A DNA stretch of 64,000 nt, taken from positions 3,410,001-3,474,000 of the forward strand of contig JBCAML010000003.1 in NCBI GenBank assembly GCA_038503075.1, written 5' to 3'. Shown in pieces: positions 11,868-23,695 of this stretch; the first letter of the stretch is position 1; the number at the start of each line of letters is the position of its first letter. The notes under the pieces are model-generated. The model was not told the origin of the DNA, did not search any database, and saw nothing but the letters and a program-made list of their open reading frames with translations. Origin of the DNA: Gyromitra esculenta (lineage: Eukaryota; Ascomycota; Pezizomycetes; Pezizales; Discinaceae). Made by a program: the position numbers and the translations under genes.

Positions 11868-13215
11868 ATGTCCCCCCAAAAAAGCACAAGGTCAATGTCC
11901 CCTGCATCGCTGGCGATGCCTCCTCCTCCTCCTCCAAAACCGAAAAGTGTCACCATGGGCGAGGCTCCCAGCCTGCCCAACAACACGATGGCGAACTCCA
12001 TGTCTCCAAAACCAATCTCGAAGCCTGTGATGACTCCGCCAGAAGCCTATGCAAATTACAGACACTTCAATGTCACGGTACCGGCTCCTGGAGTCGCGCA
12101 CGTGGAGATAAATAGACCCGAGAAGCTGAATGCCTTCTACAAACTGTAATTTCCCCTCCCCTCTCTTCCCCACACACGTACTCGGATGGGAAAACCCGCT
12201 CCTTCAAGCACAACTAATGTGGTCTACGCAGCATGTGGGATGAATACGGCTCAATCTTCGACCGCCTCTCAGGCGACTCATCGATACGCTGCATCGTCCT
12301 CTCCGGCGCCGGCGAAAAAGCATTCACGGCCGGCTTGGATCTGGAGATGAACATGGAGATGGTAGGCGGACGGGCCAAGGGTGACGACGAGGCGCCCGTA
12401 GATCCCGCGAGAAAGGCGTGGGCGCTGCGGAAGCACATCCAGGAGTTCCAAAATGCCATTTCGGCTGCTGAACGATGTGACAAACGTATGTGTTTCGGTT
12501 TCCCCTTCTTTCTATTTTTTTCCCTCACCGGTTCTTTTCGTCCAATGAGCTCAGAGTATTAACCGCCGACGGCACACAGCGGTCATCTCCGTCCTCCACG
12601 GCTTCTCCCTCGGCCTTGCTATTGACATCGCATGCGCAACCGACATTCGCATCTGCGCGTCATCCACCACATTTGCCGTCAAAGAGGTCGACATCGGTCT
12701 TGCTGCCGATATCGGCACTCTTTCCCGTCTCCCGAAAGTGGTCGGATCTCTGTCGTGGGTGAAAGACGTAACCATGACTGCGCGTTTCTTCGGCGCCGAG
12801 GAGGCGTTGAGAGTCGGGTTGGTGAGCGCCGTGTATGGGAGTAAGAAGGAGGCGCTGGAGGCGGCCATGAGGCTGGGGGTTACTTTGGCAGGGAAGAGCC
12901 CGGTTGCTGTGCAAAGTACGAAAGCATTGGTGAATTATAGTGTGGGGAGGAGTGTGCAGGAAGGTTGGTTTTCTCTCATTCCTTTGCTCCGTTTTCATAT
13001 GGCTTTTTTTTTTTTTTACCCCTGCCCCTTCAAGTCTACCCGTCCATAGACGGGAGGTAAGGGGTGCTTTTGCATAGTTAATTATACTAACGTGACACAA
13101 TCCAGGCCTGCTGTATACCCAGTCTTGGAACGCGTCTGCACTGCAAACACAGGACGTTCCGAATGCGATCAAGGCGACTATGCAAAGGAAGAAGCCAACG
13201 TTTTCAAAATTGTAG
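11868..13215 (+). CDS. ECH1: Delta3,5-Delta2,4-dienoyl-CoA isomerase, peroxisomal, 341 aa
   Basis: This enzyme shifts double bonds of dienoyl-CoA so that unsaturated fatty acids can enter beta-oxidation. Four exons: 11868-12145, 12232-12485, 12580-12963 and 13106-13215 (1026 nt). The crotonase fold is clear: HVEINRPEKLNAF, the oxyanion-hole segment GEKAFTAGLDL, HGFSLGLAIDIACATDIR, and VKEVDIGLAADIGTLSRLP. The last is the signature of the dienoyl-CoA isomerase branch, including its acidic catalytic residue. The protein ends in Ser-Lys-Leu, a type 1 peroxisomal targeting signal encoded by the short last exon. The start is uncertain: 11868 lies in a good context, but in-frame ATGs at 11664 and 11895 also exist. 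Length is usual for the family. Confidence 0.9.
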
Positions 13216-16101
13216 ATTTTGCATTTTTGGTTTCTTTTAATTCCCTGTTTTCTGTTTTCTTGCGTCTATTTTGCGATTGTGTGTTTATTTTGCGGTCTAT
13301 CTCTTGAATTGAGTTTTGAGCGATTTTGTTTGTTTGTTTGTTTTATTTTGAACGTTCTGCACGAGGTGGGAAAAGGGAGAGGTTAAATTGTTGGGCGATC
13401 TGTTTTTTGTTTTTTTTTCCCCTGCTTCTTCCAGACTCCAAAGTTTTACAGTTAGGTTAAGGCATGACGAATATGATGAGAGTATGTAGTAGAGTGGGGA
13501 AAAAAAACCAAATTCATGTCCAGAGCTAGAGAGTCCTTTGATCCCCCCCTCCTCCCTAGCAGAAACAAAAATTACCCTGCATACAATTTATTTATTTTGA
13601 CACCTCGCTTCGCGGCTCCCGAGGGGTGGGCGGTGGATGGTGTGGAGAAGGGGGTGGGAAAAAACATATATGCAAAGATCAACCGTCAACCGTCAACCGT
13701 CAACGCACGAAACAAAAAAAAAGCAAAAAAAAAAAAAACATTCCACCACCGTACCGTGACAAGTGAGGGAGAAAAAAACCCGTACCACACACGTGCAGTA
13801 CAGTACTCGGTAGTCACGGCAACCAACAGCCTTACAGCTTATAGCTTACAGCTTAACAGCCTATCAGCAGTTACTGTCGTGTTACTGTAGAAACTCCATA
13901 CATACAGGTAGGCTATGTAGATAGGTAGATACATGTAGGTGGGTAGGTAGGTGGGTGGATGGGTGAGTATGTAGTTGGCCAAAGCGATCTTTGTGCAACA
14001 TGTCAGTGTCACAGTCGTTCATGAAATATCACTCGATTTAACTAGCGTTATGGCGGGTAACTCTTTTTTTTTTCGTAGCCACCCCGTCCTCCTCCTTCTC
14101 CTCCTCCCCCAGGCGCAGCTATGTTGAGTTTTATTTTTAGCGCTAGATGTAGCCTCGGCCTGGAAGAATTTTATTATAGTAAGTAGAGGCATTACTAACC
14201 TAGTTACTTACTCACTCTCGGACCTCCTCACTAGAACGCTGAGACGATGGGTTCTATACAGCCTCGACCGGTAGAATTATGGCAACTCAGGATCTAAAGC
14301 GTTCATTGGCATGGTCTTCTAGGCTCATCGGAAGGATTTTAGCAGCGGTATTGCCTACCCTACCCTACCCTACCCTGCGTGGGGCGCTCGCTAGTCCTCG
14401 TTGTTCTACAGCAATTCTACCGCAGGCTGTACGGGTTCTGGGGTTTGTGTAACAGGGGCTTACAAACTTGCAAACTTACAAACCTATTTGAGCGCCGGGG
14501 GGGGGGGCAACTGTAAAGTTGGGAAGTGTATTATATAGTACAGCTGACTTTAGTTTTGCGGGTGTTTTTTTTTGAACTTCCTTCCCCTCTTCTCTTCTCT
14601 TCTCTTCTTCTGCCATGTGCGGGGGGGGGGGGGGGTAATATGAGGCACGCGTAGTTGGCTCTTTTTTGGTCTTTTGAAATAGATCATCCGGCTTACGGTT
14701 TGTTTGGGGGGGCTAAAGCTCTAGATCTTGTTGGGTGTTTTGGGGGTATAATTAAAATTTTTGGGATCATATACGGGCAGTCGTTACATAGACTGCAGCT
14801 ACAGCTAGGTCCTATTGAAGGCTACCACATGTATATATGTAGAGTTTTGGGAAATCTAGGTAGTGTTTTATAGTTTCCTTGTTTCGGGGGCTACCGTTTG
14901 CACAGAGGCAGTATTAGTTTTTTACAAGCATGGTAAATATACATACGTTGGTAGAAGGGAAGATAATAATACTATATACACTCGACGACAAAAGGTTCCA
15001 CCTCGGGGGTATGGGTGAGGAAGAGAGGGATCCGTCTCCAGGCACACCAATATCTGATGCTAGAGCAATTCGATCTCGAACCTTCGCCAACTGTGACTCT
15101 ATACCGGTACTTGGGCTGAAATTATACATTTCCCAGCAGGTTCTGAGGAGACTTCTTCATCCTGTCTCTGGCCCACCCACCACCACTGCCAACATCGTCC
15201 ATTGTCGCCTCTATCATTACCAGTGTCTATTCACCGTTTTCTATTCGGTTTTATCTTCTTCGGAACACACTGCCATGGCCAATCGATGATCTAGCTATCA
15301 GGGCTGTCTTTCGTGACGTTAGCAACCCCATAGGTTCGCTCTCCTACTCTAGCTATTTTTACTGCATGCAGTGAAGTGTCAGGTCGCAGATGGAATCGAG
15401 ATGTACATGTATGTAGTATATATATATATATATGCTATTGTGGTGGTAGTACCGTTATAGTGTAGTATCAATGATTGATGCACGTTTTTCAAGACCCCCC
15501 AAGAAAAGAAAAAAAAGGGATACCCAAACCCAAAAACCCCGATGAAGAAATTAAAACAAGGGTTCCCAATTCTAAAAATACAATCCGTCTAAATAAGGCT
15601 GAATAATCATTTATAATCTATCTAAATAAGGCTGGGTGATGAAAAAAACCAATTATTTATAATCTAGATAAATCGTTTTTTGCCCCTCTCCACTCTAATA
15701 AGAATAGAGGAGAGAGAGAAAAAACAGTTTATTTCATATTCCAGAATATTCTAGCGGGGGGAAAGATGATATCATCCAGCTACTACTACTAATAATCAAG
15801 AGAATAGAGTAATCATTCGGCAAAAAAGACAAATCAATCGGCAAAAGAAAACTAACTGTCCCCCCCTCCCCTCCGCAGTTCTCTCTCTGCATTACTCACT
15901 TTCCCCCCCACCCCTGGACCGGAAACTTCAGAATCGGAACCAGGGTCGTTAGCCAACCCCCCAGTAATGGATCTCCAACCACAACTTTATCGTTCCACTG
16001 CTACGTGTTTGCTACTGTTTCCCATGACCTCCCCTCCCCCCCTTGCACTACTACTACACTACTACACTACTATTACTTTACTGCCGCTATCGCCATCTAC
16101 T
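13216..16101. repeat. Intergenic region rich in simple repeats
   Basis: I see no gene in these 2.9 kb. It holds many low-complexity tracts: CGTCAAC copies near 13678-13704, A-runs near 13715-13740, GTAGGT-type repeats near 13905-13960, about five CCCTA units at 14354-14376, a G10-type run near 14496, TTCTC repeats near 14588-14608, a G15 run at 14621-14635 and a TA run near 15418-15433. Confidence 0.6.
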
Positions 16102-17555
16102 CTACGCTCTTGTTTGACTTTGGGGGAGGGGAAGGGGGAGCTTGCTTCTGCGCCACTTGCTCGCATTGTCAGGAGCTTCGTGGCTAAATTTGCACGCTGG
16201 CCAATAGTCGCACTCGCCGAAGCGGAGGAAGAAGGTGCAGTGGGTTTTAACGTGCTTTGCTGGGTCTGTGGCAGAAAGAGTGCGCCCAGGGGTCGGGCAT
16301 GTGATCTTGGAGAGGTGCACCTGATCGGCCAGAGGTGTTAGCCTTTTTATCGATTGATGAATATAATAATCCGATGTTATGGCCCGTGCGGTAGATAGTG
16401 TCGGAGAGGAGAGGAGTGGGTTAGTGGGGGGGCGGGCACGAACAGGTGGGGGAATGGGGGGAATGGGTGGGGAGAGGGCACCTTTCTGCCAGAAATGACA
16501 TCCTCAGCCACTTCTCTGTTCTTGCCCTGGTCCGCGCCGAGATATTGGGGTTCATTTCTGCGCCATCTGCCTTCTAATTTGGCGGTGAGGACGGGTTTCT
16601 TGATGGAGACATGTTTATTTTCGCCAGCCGCGTTGGCAGAGCCTGAGCCGTCTTTCTCGATCTCGTGGGTGTAGAAGCAGCCCTTACCGCGCTTGCATCC
16701 AACACTCTGGCGGAAATATGTGCAGGTCGAGAGAGATTTCAAATTCCTCTCTCGCCCCTTCCCCTGGAAACTTACACTGTTCCCAGTGGAACCTTCATTC
16801 CCGCTCTCGCTGGATCCTCCTCCCCCAGCAGAGACTACTATTTCAGTTGCGCTTTCGGGGCTATCATTGCCGCCTGCGTAATCAGATCCCAATACAGAGG
16901 ATCTGCGGCTCTCTAGTATTGCAGGGTCGTGGCGGAAGGTGCATGTGGCATCCCAGGTACATCTTCCGGACAGGATATTATTGGAACAGGGCTGGGATAT
17001 TCTGGACGCGCGGAGGAAACATTCACGAGTGGGGGCCAGCAGGCGGGTTCTAGCAGCAGGAGCAGGAGCAGGAGCAGGAGCAGCATGTTTTTTAGAATGT
17101 GGAGGGACATAGAAATGGCCATTTTTGGAGGATGCTGGTGCTGGTGCTGATGAAGCAAAGGAAGATTCTTCGTAAGGAGGGCTAGGAAATAGAACACGCG
17201 TTTGGACTGCGTCAGAAGAAGCTGGGGAGGCAGCAATGCGGAAAGCATAAGCAGTTGGACGGCGCTGGGGCACTGAACTGCGTATAGTTTCCTCTTCAGT
17301 GGTCACTGCGTCTTTTGGTTTTGGTTTTGGTTTTCCGGCTACAGAGCTAGCTTCTAGAAGTGGGGGACCGGTAGATGGAGAGATGGGGATTTCCTGAAGG
17401 AGAGTTAGTTCGCTCACGCCGGGCGGCGGGAGCACAGTGGCCGTGGGCAGGAGATCGTCGATTGATGTGAGGGGAAGGAAGGAACTGTCTCTGCGGAGGA
17501 AAAGGTAGCCGTAGCGGATACCCTTGCAGGGCGAAGGCAGGGAACTGGAGGCCAT
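16102..17555 (-). CDS. Triple CCCH zinc-finger protein, 430 aa
   Basis: Two exons: 16482-17555 and 16102-16320, split by a 161-bp intron with a GCTAAC branch sequence. The start at 17555 lies in a good context (A at -3, G at +4). There are three zinc fingers with identical spacing C-x8-C-x5-C-x3-H: at about residues 190-209, 278-297 and 386-405. The third lies wholly in exon 2, which supports the splice. Such fingers usually bind single-stranded RNA, so a role in mRNA fate is likely but not shown. Between the fingers the protein is Ser/Ala/Pro-rich and disordered. The N-terminal 40 residues (KGIRYGYLFLRRDSSFLPL) look ordered but match nothing I can name. It is divergent from the fusion gene, with about 970 bp between the two starts. 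Confidence 0.8.
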
Positions 17556-18525
17556 TCTTGGGACTGCACCAGGGCGAGAAGAGATATATAGCGCTGTTAC
17601 TATAGGCAGCGTATTAATCAAAATAGAGAGCAGATGCTATGGTGGCTACTGTGGAGGAGGAAGCTTGATGGGTCCTGGGAACATAAGCCATGTATATATA
17701 TGCATATATATATGGTGGACTATTTTTTAAAATTGAGGCCACGGAATAAATCTGGGATTGTTTGCTGAGCTCCAAACACAGCATGGAACAACCATGAGAG
17801 TGCTGGAGTGACAGGGCATGGTGGGGACACAGAGGCAGCAGCAGCAGACAGAGTGCTTTCCCTGGCCACTGTTCTCTGCAGGGGCTCTCTTCTTCCATTC
17901 CCTGGGAAGCACACAGCGGCAATTGCCCTCCCGCGTTTGTTGTGGTGGTTGTGGGAGCGGTGGACGGGCGTGGAGGGCGGGTGTGGTTGGCCGGAATACC
18001 AATGATGGGTGCTGCGCTGTGCTGGTGATGGTCTGTGATGCGGATATCCGAGACCACCGTCCGCCAGAGCAAACAAACACCTTGGCCCACGGCGGCGCTG
18101 ATGCTCTCGACGCCCACCGGAGCAGCAGCAGCGAGGGCACGCCGGACAGCCATATCGCCTGGCAGGCTGCCTCCTCGCCAGGACCGGGGTCTGTGTCGGC
18201 TGAGGCTGTATCCCATGTAACGGGCTGCGGGCAATATATGTATCCGCACTGTCGGAACCTCAGTTTGATTGTGACGGAGATGTCTTCCCACCAAAGCGGT
18301 TACAGTGACTCAGGCAGAACGCTCCGGCTTTCTCTCCACAAGAAAGCGCAGCCGCACAGGATCAGGATCTCCTCTTCTGCTTTCTGCTCCGCCGCCCCGG
18401 CGCAGGTTGCAAAATAAAGGCCCGCCAAAATCCCTCGAGCTCGCCCTCTGCTGTCCTCTCCCTCCCCTCCAGCCTGCGAATGCCTGCGAAACGACCGACG
18501 AGAGAAAAGAAAAACAACAACAAGC
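17556..18525. promoter_or_regulatory. Shared upstream region of the CCCH and fusion genes
   Basis: This 970-bp gap separates divergent start codons. It contains a TA-rich palindromic stretch near 17694-17712. Longer open frames here have no recognisable content and I treat them as chance. Confidence 0.4.
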
Positions 18526-21500
18526 ATGGCTCCCCGCAGCGCGCTCCTCATCCTGGGCATCCAGAACGAATTCCTCGACCCTGCGTCCGGCCGCTGTGTC
18601 ATGATCGCCCCCGAGCCGGGCCAGCCCTCGTTCGTGGACAACATAAAATCCTTCGTCTCGCACTTTCGCTCCCACGGTGGCGACGTCATCTGGGCGCGGA
18701 GCGAGTACCAGAAGCCACGTGACTTTATCGACCCACGCAACGACGAGACCGTGCTGATAATCAGCGACGACTCCGACTCCGACTCCGAGACAGACAACGA
18801 TGGGAGTGGAACTGCGACACAGAGGGGGAGCAAGCCACAGGTCGTCAGAGGAGCCCGACCGCCGCTACGAACAGACGCGTTCCTGGCCGTCGAGAGCGAC
18901 CATCCGCCCTGTGCGCCGGCCACCACTGCGAGCGAATTCCACTCTTCCATCCAAGACTCAATTACCTCGCCGCCGGACCGGATCATGGTGAAGACGTGGT
19001 TCTCGGCATTCAAGGAAACTTCGCTGCTCCAGACCCTGCGCGGGAGGTTTATCTCAGATCTATACGTCTGCGGCGTCATGACCAATGTCTGCGTCCTCGC
19101 CACGGCGGCCGATGCGGCGAAACACGGATTCAATGTCTATGTCATGCCCGACTGTATTGGCTACAGAAACCTAACCGCTCACCAACAGTCGCTGAGAGTC
19201 ATGATCGACGACTATGGGGTGGAGGAAGTGAAGAGCACCTTGCTGGTGAAAAGTTGGGAGAGGGAGATGCAGAAGAAGAAGAAAGCGCAAGGGGCGGGGG
19301 AGAGCTCAAAAGGACCGCACCTGGGAGCTATCAGTTTTTCGAAAGAGGAATTGGTAAAGATGGTGACGGGGATCAAGCTAGGGGAGGGCGCCGTTGGAGG
19401 TAGTGGGAAGGCACCTGAGAAATCTGATGGGGCGACAACGGAGACAAAAAAGAGCAAACACGCACCTACTTCACCATCATCATCAAAACCATCAATAACA
19501 CCATACAGCGACGTGCCGGCGATCGCGGTTGACGCTCTGTTTACGGTTCTGGAAGACGAGCCAGACCTGGCGCTGGAGCAGGCAGAAGCGCAAAGGAAAG
19601 CTAACAGGGAGGTAAGAGCTGAAGAGATAAGGAAAGTTAGAGAAGCCGAGAGGTTGAAGAAAAGCGAAGCCGCAGAAGGCAGAAATGGCGAAAAGGGGAA
19701 AGTATACGAGAAAGAAAAGAAACCTAGAGAACATAGGAAGAAAAAATCATACGCAAACAAAGACTCAAAGCCCGACAACCCGAAGGATGCTACAAGAAAT
19801 GTCATTGCCCCTGGCACAAAGTTCGATTCAAAGGCTCCTGTGATGGGGGAAGGGGACATTTTAGGCGAAGGCGATTCAAAAATTGTCAACAACATTCTAC
19901 CAAGGTTTCTAGCTAAGATAGCCTTTCATAAGCTAAAAAAAGAAGTAGCTTGGAGAACTATGTATCACCGTGGTGGCGAGGTTCCAAGGATGGTTGCCGT
20001 AGAGGGAGAGATTGACGATGACGGAAGGTATGCCAAAATATCATATAGGTATCATAATAGTAACATAACTTTGTAAGCTAACACTCAACCCCAAGCTTCC
20101 CAATATATCGTCACCCAGCAGACGAGTCGCCACCCCTTTTGCAATTCTCACCTACAATAAATCTCATCAGAGAGTATGTTCAGAAAGAGTTGCAACACCC
20201 AGTTAACCATGTCTTGATCCAACACTATCGTGATGGTAACGACTACATCTCTGAACACTCCGATAAAACCCTAGACATTGTACGAGGATCTTTTATTGTC
20301 AATGTAAGCCTAGGCGCACAGCGAACCATGATCCTCCGAACCAAAAAGGATGCAGCGCGCGAAAGGGCTGCTGGAACGCCAACCGGAGAACAGCGCCAAG
20401 AAGATGCAGGCCCGGAGCGAACAGTTCAACGTATCCCACTTCCACACAATTCCATGTTTATTCTCGGCCTCGAATCCAACAGAAAATGGCTTCACGGCAT
20501 ACGCCAAGACCGACGTGAATCTTTCCTCAAAAGTCCCGAGGAATTGGCAGATAACGGCGAACGTATCTCCTTAACCTTCCGTCACATCGGAACCTTCCTT
20601 TCTGCCGACGAAAAAAAGATATACGGGCAAGGTGCCGTCTCGAAATCTAAAGACGACCCACATCCTGTCATCAATGGCGACCACCCAGACACTCAAAGGC
20701 TGATTGAAGCTTTCGGCTCCGAGAACCACCAAAGCGATTTCGACTGGGATGCGTCCTATGGTGCAGGTTTTGATGTGCTCCATCTCGTTCCCCAGCTGCC
20801 GAAGCTGTTCTTCGCAGCAGATGACGTCCACAGTAATCGTGTTAGAATCTGTCTCGCGGAGAAGGGGATCGAGTTCAAGCCACACGAACTACAGCCCAAT
20901 GAGGTCAACATACCTTCCTTCCGCGCACTTAACCCCAGGGGCACAGCTCCCGTGCTGGTCGACGTGGATCGCGAGAAAACGACAGTCTGCGAGTCCCTCG
21001 CTATTCTACAGTATCTGGAAATGTCCTACCCTTCCAACGACCCCGAAAAATTTCTCCTTCCGCATCCTGTCGATGAGCGGGCAACATACGCGTTGGTGCT
21101 GCAGAGAATGCAGGAGAGCGAGCGCTTGGCCAGCATACTGGAATACGGCACCAAAGAGGATAAACAAGCTGAGCTCCAGATTTGGAATAGATATTTGGTA
21201 AAGACGGCAAGGTATATTGTGGGCAATGAGATCAGTCTTGCAGACATCGCGGCCTGGCCTGTGGTGGAAAGGTTTGTAAGACGGAGCGGATGGAACCTGG
21301 CGGAGAAATATGAGGCACTGGAAGTATGGAGGGCTACGATGGGTGCCAGAGGGAGTATAAGGGGGCTGACGAAGACACCGCTAGCTGTTGCAACCAGCCA
21401 GCAGCCAGCGGAAAAGAAAAGCGAAGAAGCGCTTGAAGACCAGTTGGCTCGATTAAAGGTAGAAGACGGGAAAAGGGAAGAAGAACCGTTAGAAGAAAAA

Positions 21501-21560
21501 TTGGCGAAGCTGAAGGTAGAGAGCAATGAAGAGGACGAGGGCGCAAATAAGGGCCAATAA
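18526..21560 (+). CDS. Isochorismatase-like / AlkB-like dioxygenase / GST-like fusion, 988 aa
   Basis: Two exons, 18526-20027 and 20096-21560, joined across a 68-bp intron (GTATGC donor, GCTAAC branch). The join gives GSFPIYRHPADESPP, so the three parts are one protein. Residues 1-240 are isochorismatase-like: VKTWFSAF supplies the catalytic Lys, and VCGVMTNVCV the Cys nucleophile, but the usual Asp of the first strand is Gly (ILGIQNEF). Residues about 241-440 are a Lys/Glu-rich linker. Residues about 445-675 are an AlkB-type Fe(II)/2-oxoglutarate dioxygenase with H555 and D557 (EHSDKT), H634 (KWLHG) and Arg residues 657 and 663 (RISLTFRH), all metal and cosubstrate ligands in place. Residues about 735-930 are GST-like (N-domain with NPRGTAPVL and CESLAILQYL). 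The tail has two copies of an EE-x-L-x4-LKVE unit. A role in alkylated nucleic-acid repair is expected from the AlkB part; the roles of the flanking domains are unknown. Confidence 0.88.
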
Positions 21561-22985
21561 AATCAATGGTAAAAAAAAAAGATGATTGACGACCTTTGTC
21601 GAATTTGGAGTTTCGTTTTTACTACTGGCTTTGAAACTTTGCGCCTTTTCTGCCATAGGAGGCCGACCGGTTGGTGTTTGAATGTTGCTGCCTTGGGGGT
21701 TTCAATCTTGTTTGGTGGAGGAGGTAATATACGTTTCTAGGGATTTAGATGTTTTTTTGTCTTTGGTAGTTCTCGGGAATAAGGATCATGCTTAATTATC
21801 AATAATAACCAATCATAACGTAGCCGTTATGACTTTTTATAAAGGAAACATATTCCCGGATCGATGGATAGATATGATGTTAGCTACGGCTGCTGTGATT
21901 TAAATATTACAGCTTGGCGCGTATTCACCTAGATAGGTTAGAAGTAACGCACGCATCAACTTAGGCGTACTGTCATTGCCACCACACGACTAGATGTATC
22001 CAACATGCGCATGCAATGTACCTACAAAGTGGCTATTTCACAACATAAACCAGATTGTTCAAGTTGGATGCAGTAGCGTAGCCAGAAATCCTATCCTCCT
22101 CTAAAATGCCCAGTAATTTCCACTATTCGGAGGGCTGGTCATCAGCGGTCACTCGCATCACATCAGAACTGCGCTGTTTTCTTTCCTCTCCCTTTTTACC
22201 TTCGAAGGATTAAAATTCCTTTTGGCACATCCTCGAAGCCTATGGTTCACACGCATCCTAGTGTTTCTAACGGACAAAGTTAGTGAAGTGAAAGGAGAAC
22301 TTAAGGGGCGAGTTGGAACATGGGATGGGTTAATTTCAAGCTACCTCTAGTGCGGTTTAGTGGGCACTATCTTTCTTTCACAACTCGTGTATTACGATCA
22401 CCACAAGACTACATATAGTGCGCGAATGAGATTGTCACCCAGCAGGCCGAACTCGAAAGTATATGTAGTCTCAAGCTTACACGAGTATTGATGTACTCGA
22501 TTTCCCCTAGATTCGGTTCTGTCGGTCGCGCGACACACTCGAGTTGAGTCATATCGCCATAACCCAAGGGTTGGATGCGTAAATGAATTCTACTACTACT
22601 ACTACAAGTTAAGTCATGATTTATCACTCGACTAAAAAACGAAACGGTGGCTACTATTTTTAAACGGTGGTAATGCGCTATTAAGTTACTTTACATATTG
22701 GCTTCCATCTCCGCTGCTAATAACTAAGAACAGAATATACTCGGAATAAAAATGTGATGTAAATGGGTTAGAAACGAATATATTGAGTAAACTGAAATCG
22801 TCCCCCGCCTGACAAGTTATCTCGCACACTTGAGAAGGGAAATGTAATAATATAACGAAATAACTAATTAAAGTATTCTAAGAAAGAAGCGTATTGATCT
22901 AATACCGAAACTATCACAGGCCAACAGATTCTATGAAGCTTAAAGTGCCGAAAGAACATCGGATGCTGAAGTTGATCACAGCCGC
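21561..22985. other. Intergenic region, fusion gene to hydrophobin
   Basis: The spacer lies between convergent gene ends. It is AT-rich. I see no gene, RNA or notable repeat in it. Confidence 0.5.
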
Positions 22986-23553
22986 CTAGATGAGAGACGC
23001 GAGAGCGACACAGCCTAGATTGACGAGACCGTTCTTTGGAAGAAAAAAATTAGCGATAGAAGCAACGATTTCACGGAGTTAGGTATTACCTGAGAAACCT
23101 CGCCCTGGCAACAGGCTGCCTTCGCATCGCAAGCCTTGTTGATAGGAACTTGGACTAGTGACATGATTAGTATTCTAGTACTATTAAATCAGGGTTGTAG
23201 CAGAACATACCGCCAACAACTGGGATATTGATAGGAGTGCACTGAAGACCAATATCGCCAGATCCGAAGAGAGAGCCAAGAAGACCAGCGTTGGTAGTAT
23301 CTCCCTTCTTCTCAATCTTGTTGCAGCAGTTGAGCTGAGCGTTACCGCAAGTCTGGACACCTTGCTCTACAGTATAGTCGCCCTTGACAGTTCCCTTATT
23401 GGAAGCACTATTTCCAGCGTTCTGTCCCTTGTTGCCGACATCTTGGTTGCCTTCTCCGTCATTACCAGACGATTCTATCTGTCTAGAAACTAGAGGAGAC
23501 GCAGAGATGGTGAGAGCAAGAGCCAAAAAAGCGATGATCTTTTGAGCAAGCAT
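22986..23553 (-). CDS. Class I hydrophobin, secreted, 151 aa
   Basis: Hydrophobins self-assemble at air-water interfaces and coat aerial hyphae and spores. Three exons: 23211-23553, 23090-23154 and 22986-23033 (456 nt). The signal peptide is at residues 1-19 (KIIAFLALALTISAS). The eight Cys follow the order C-CC-C-C-CC-C: TCGNAQLNCC, LQC, KACDAKAACC and LGC. The 17-residue gap between the fourth and fifth Cys fits class I. Splicing is required to obtain the last four Cys, which confirms both 56-bp introns. About 45 residues between signal peptide and first Cys are Gly/Asn/Asp-rich, longer than in many hydrophobins. A TATA-like TATAAAA lies about 135 bp upstream. Confidence 0.93.
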
Positions 23554-23688
23554 ATTGATTGAGTAGGGTTTGCTGAAGGGCTATTAAAGTGATTTTTTGA
23601 TATATTGTTAGGGAAATTCAATGAGTGTAGGTGGGAGTTCGTGAAGAAGAAGAAGATGGGGAACAAATTAGCAGAAGAACGCCTCAAG

Positions 23689-23695
23689 TTTTATA
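23689..23695 (-). promoter_or_regulatory. TATA-like box of the hydrophobin gene
   Basis: TATAAAA reads on the minus strand about 135 bp before the hydrophobin start. Hydrophobin genes are usually strongly induced and often carry TATA boxes. It is assigned by position and match only. Confidence 0.4.

Noticed and set aside
14354..14376. True telomere or chromosome end
   Set aside because: Only five CCCTA units, inside ordinary spacer with genes on both sides.
20028..20138. Isochorismatase-like and AlkB/GST-like frames as two separate genes
   Set aside because: The 68-bp intron with GCTAAC branch joins them and restores FPIYRHPADESPP, needed to complete the AlkB fold; the downstream frame has no ATG near its start.
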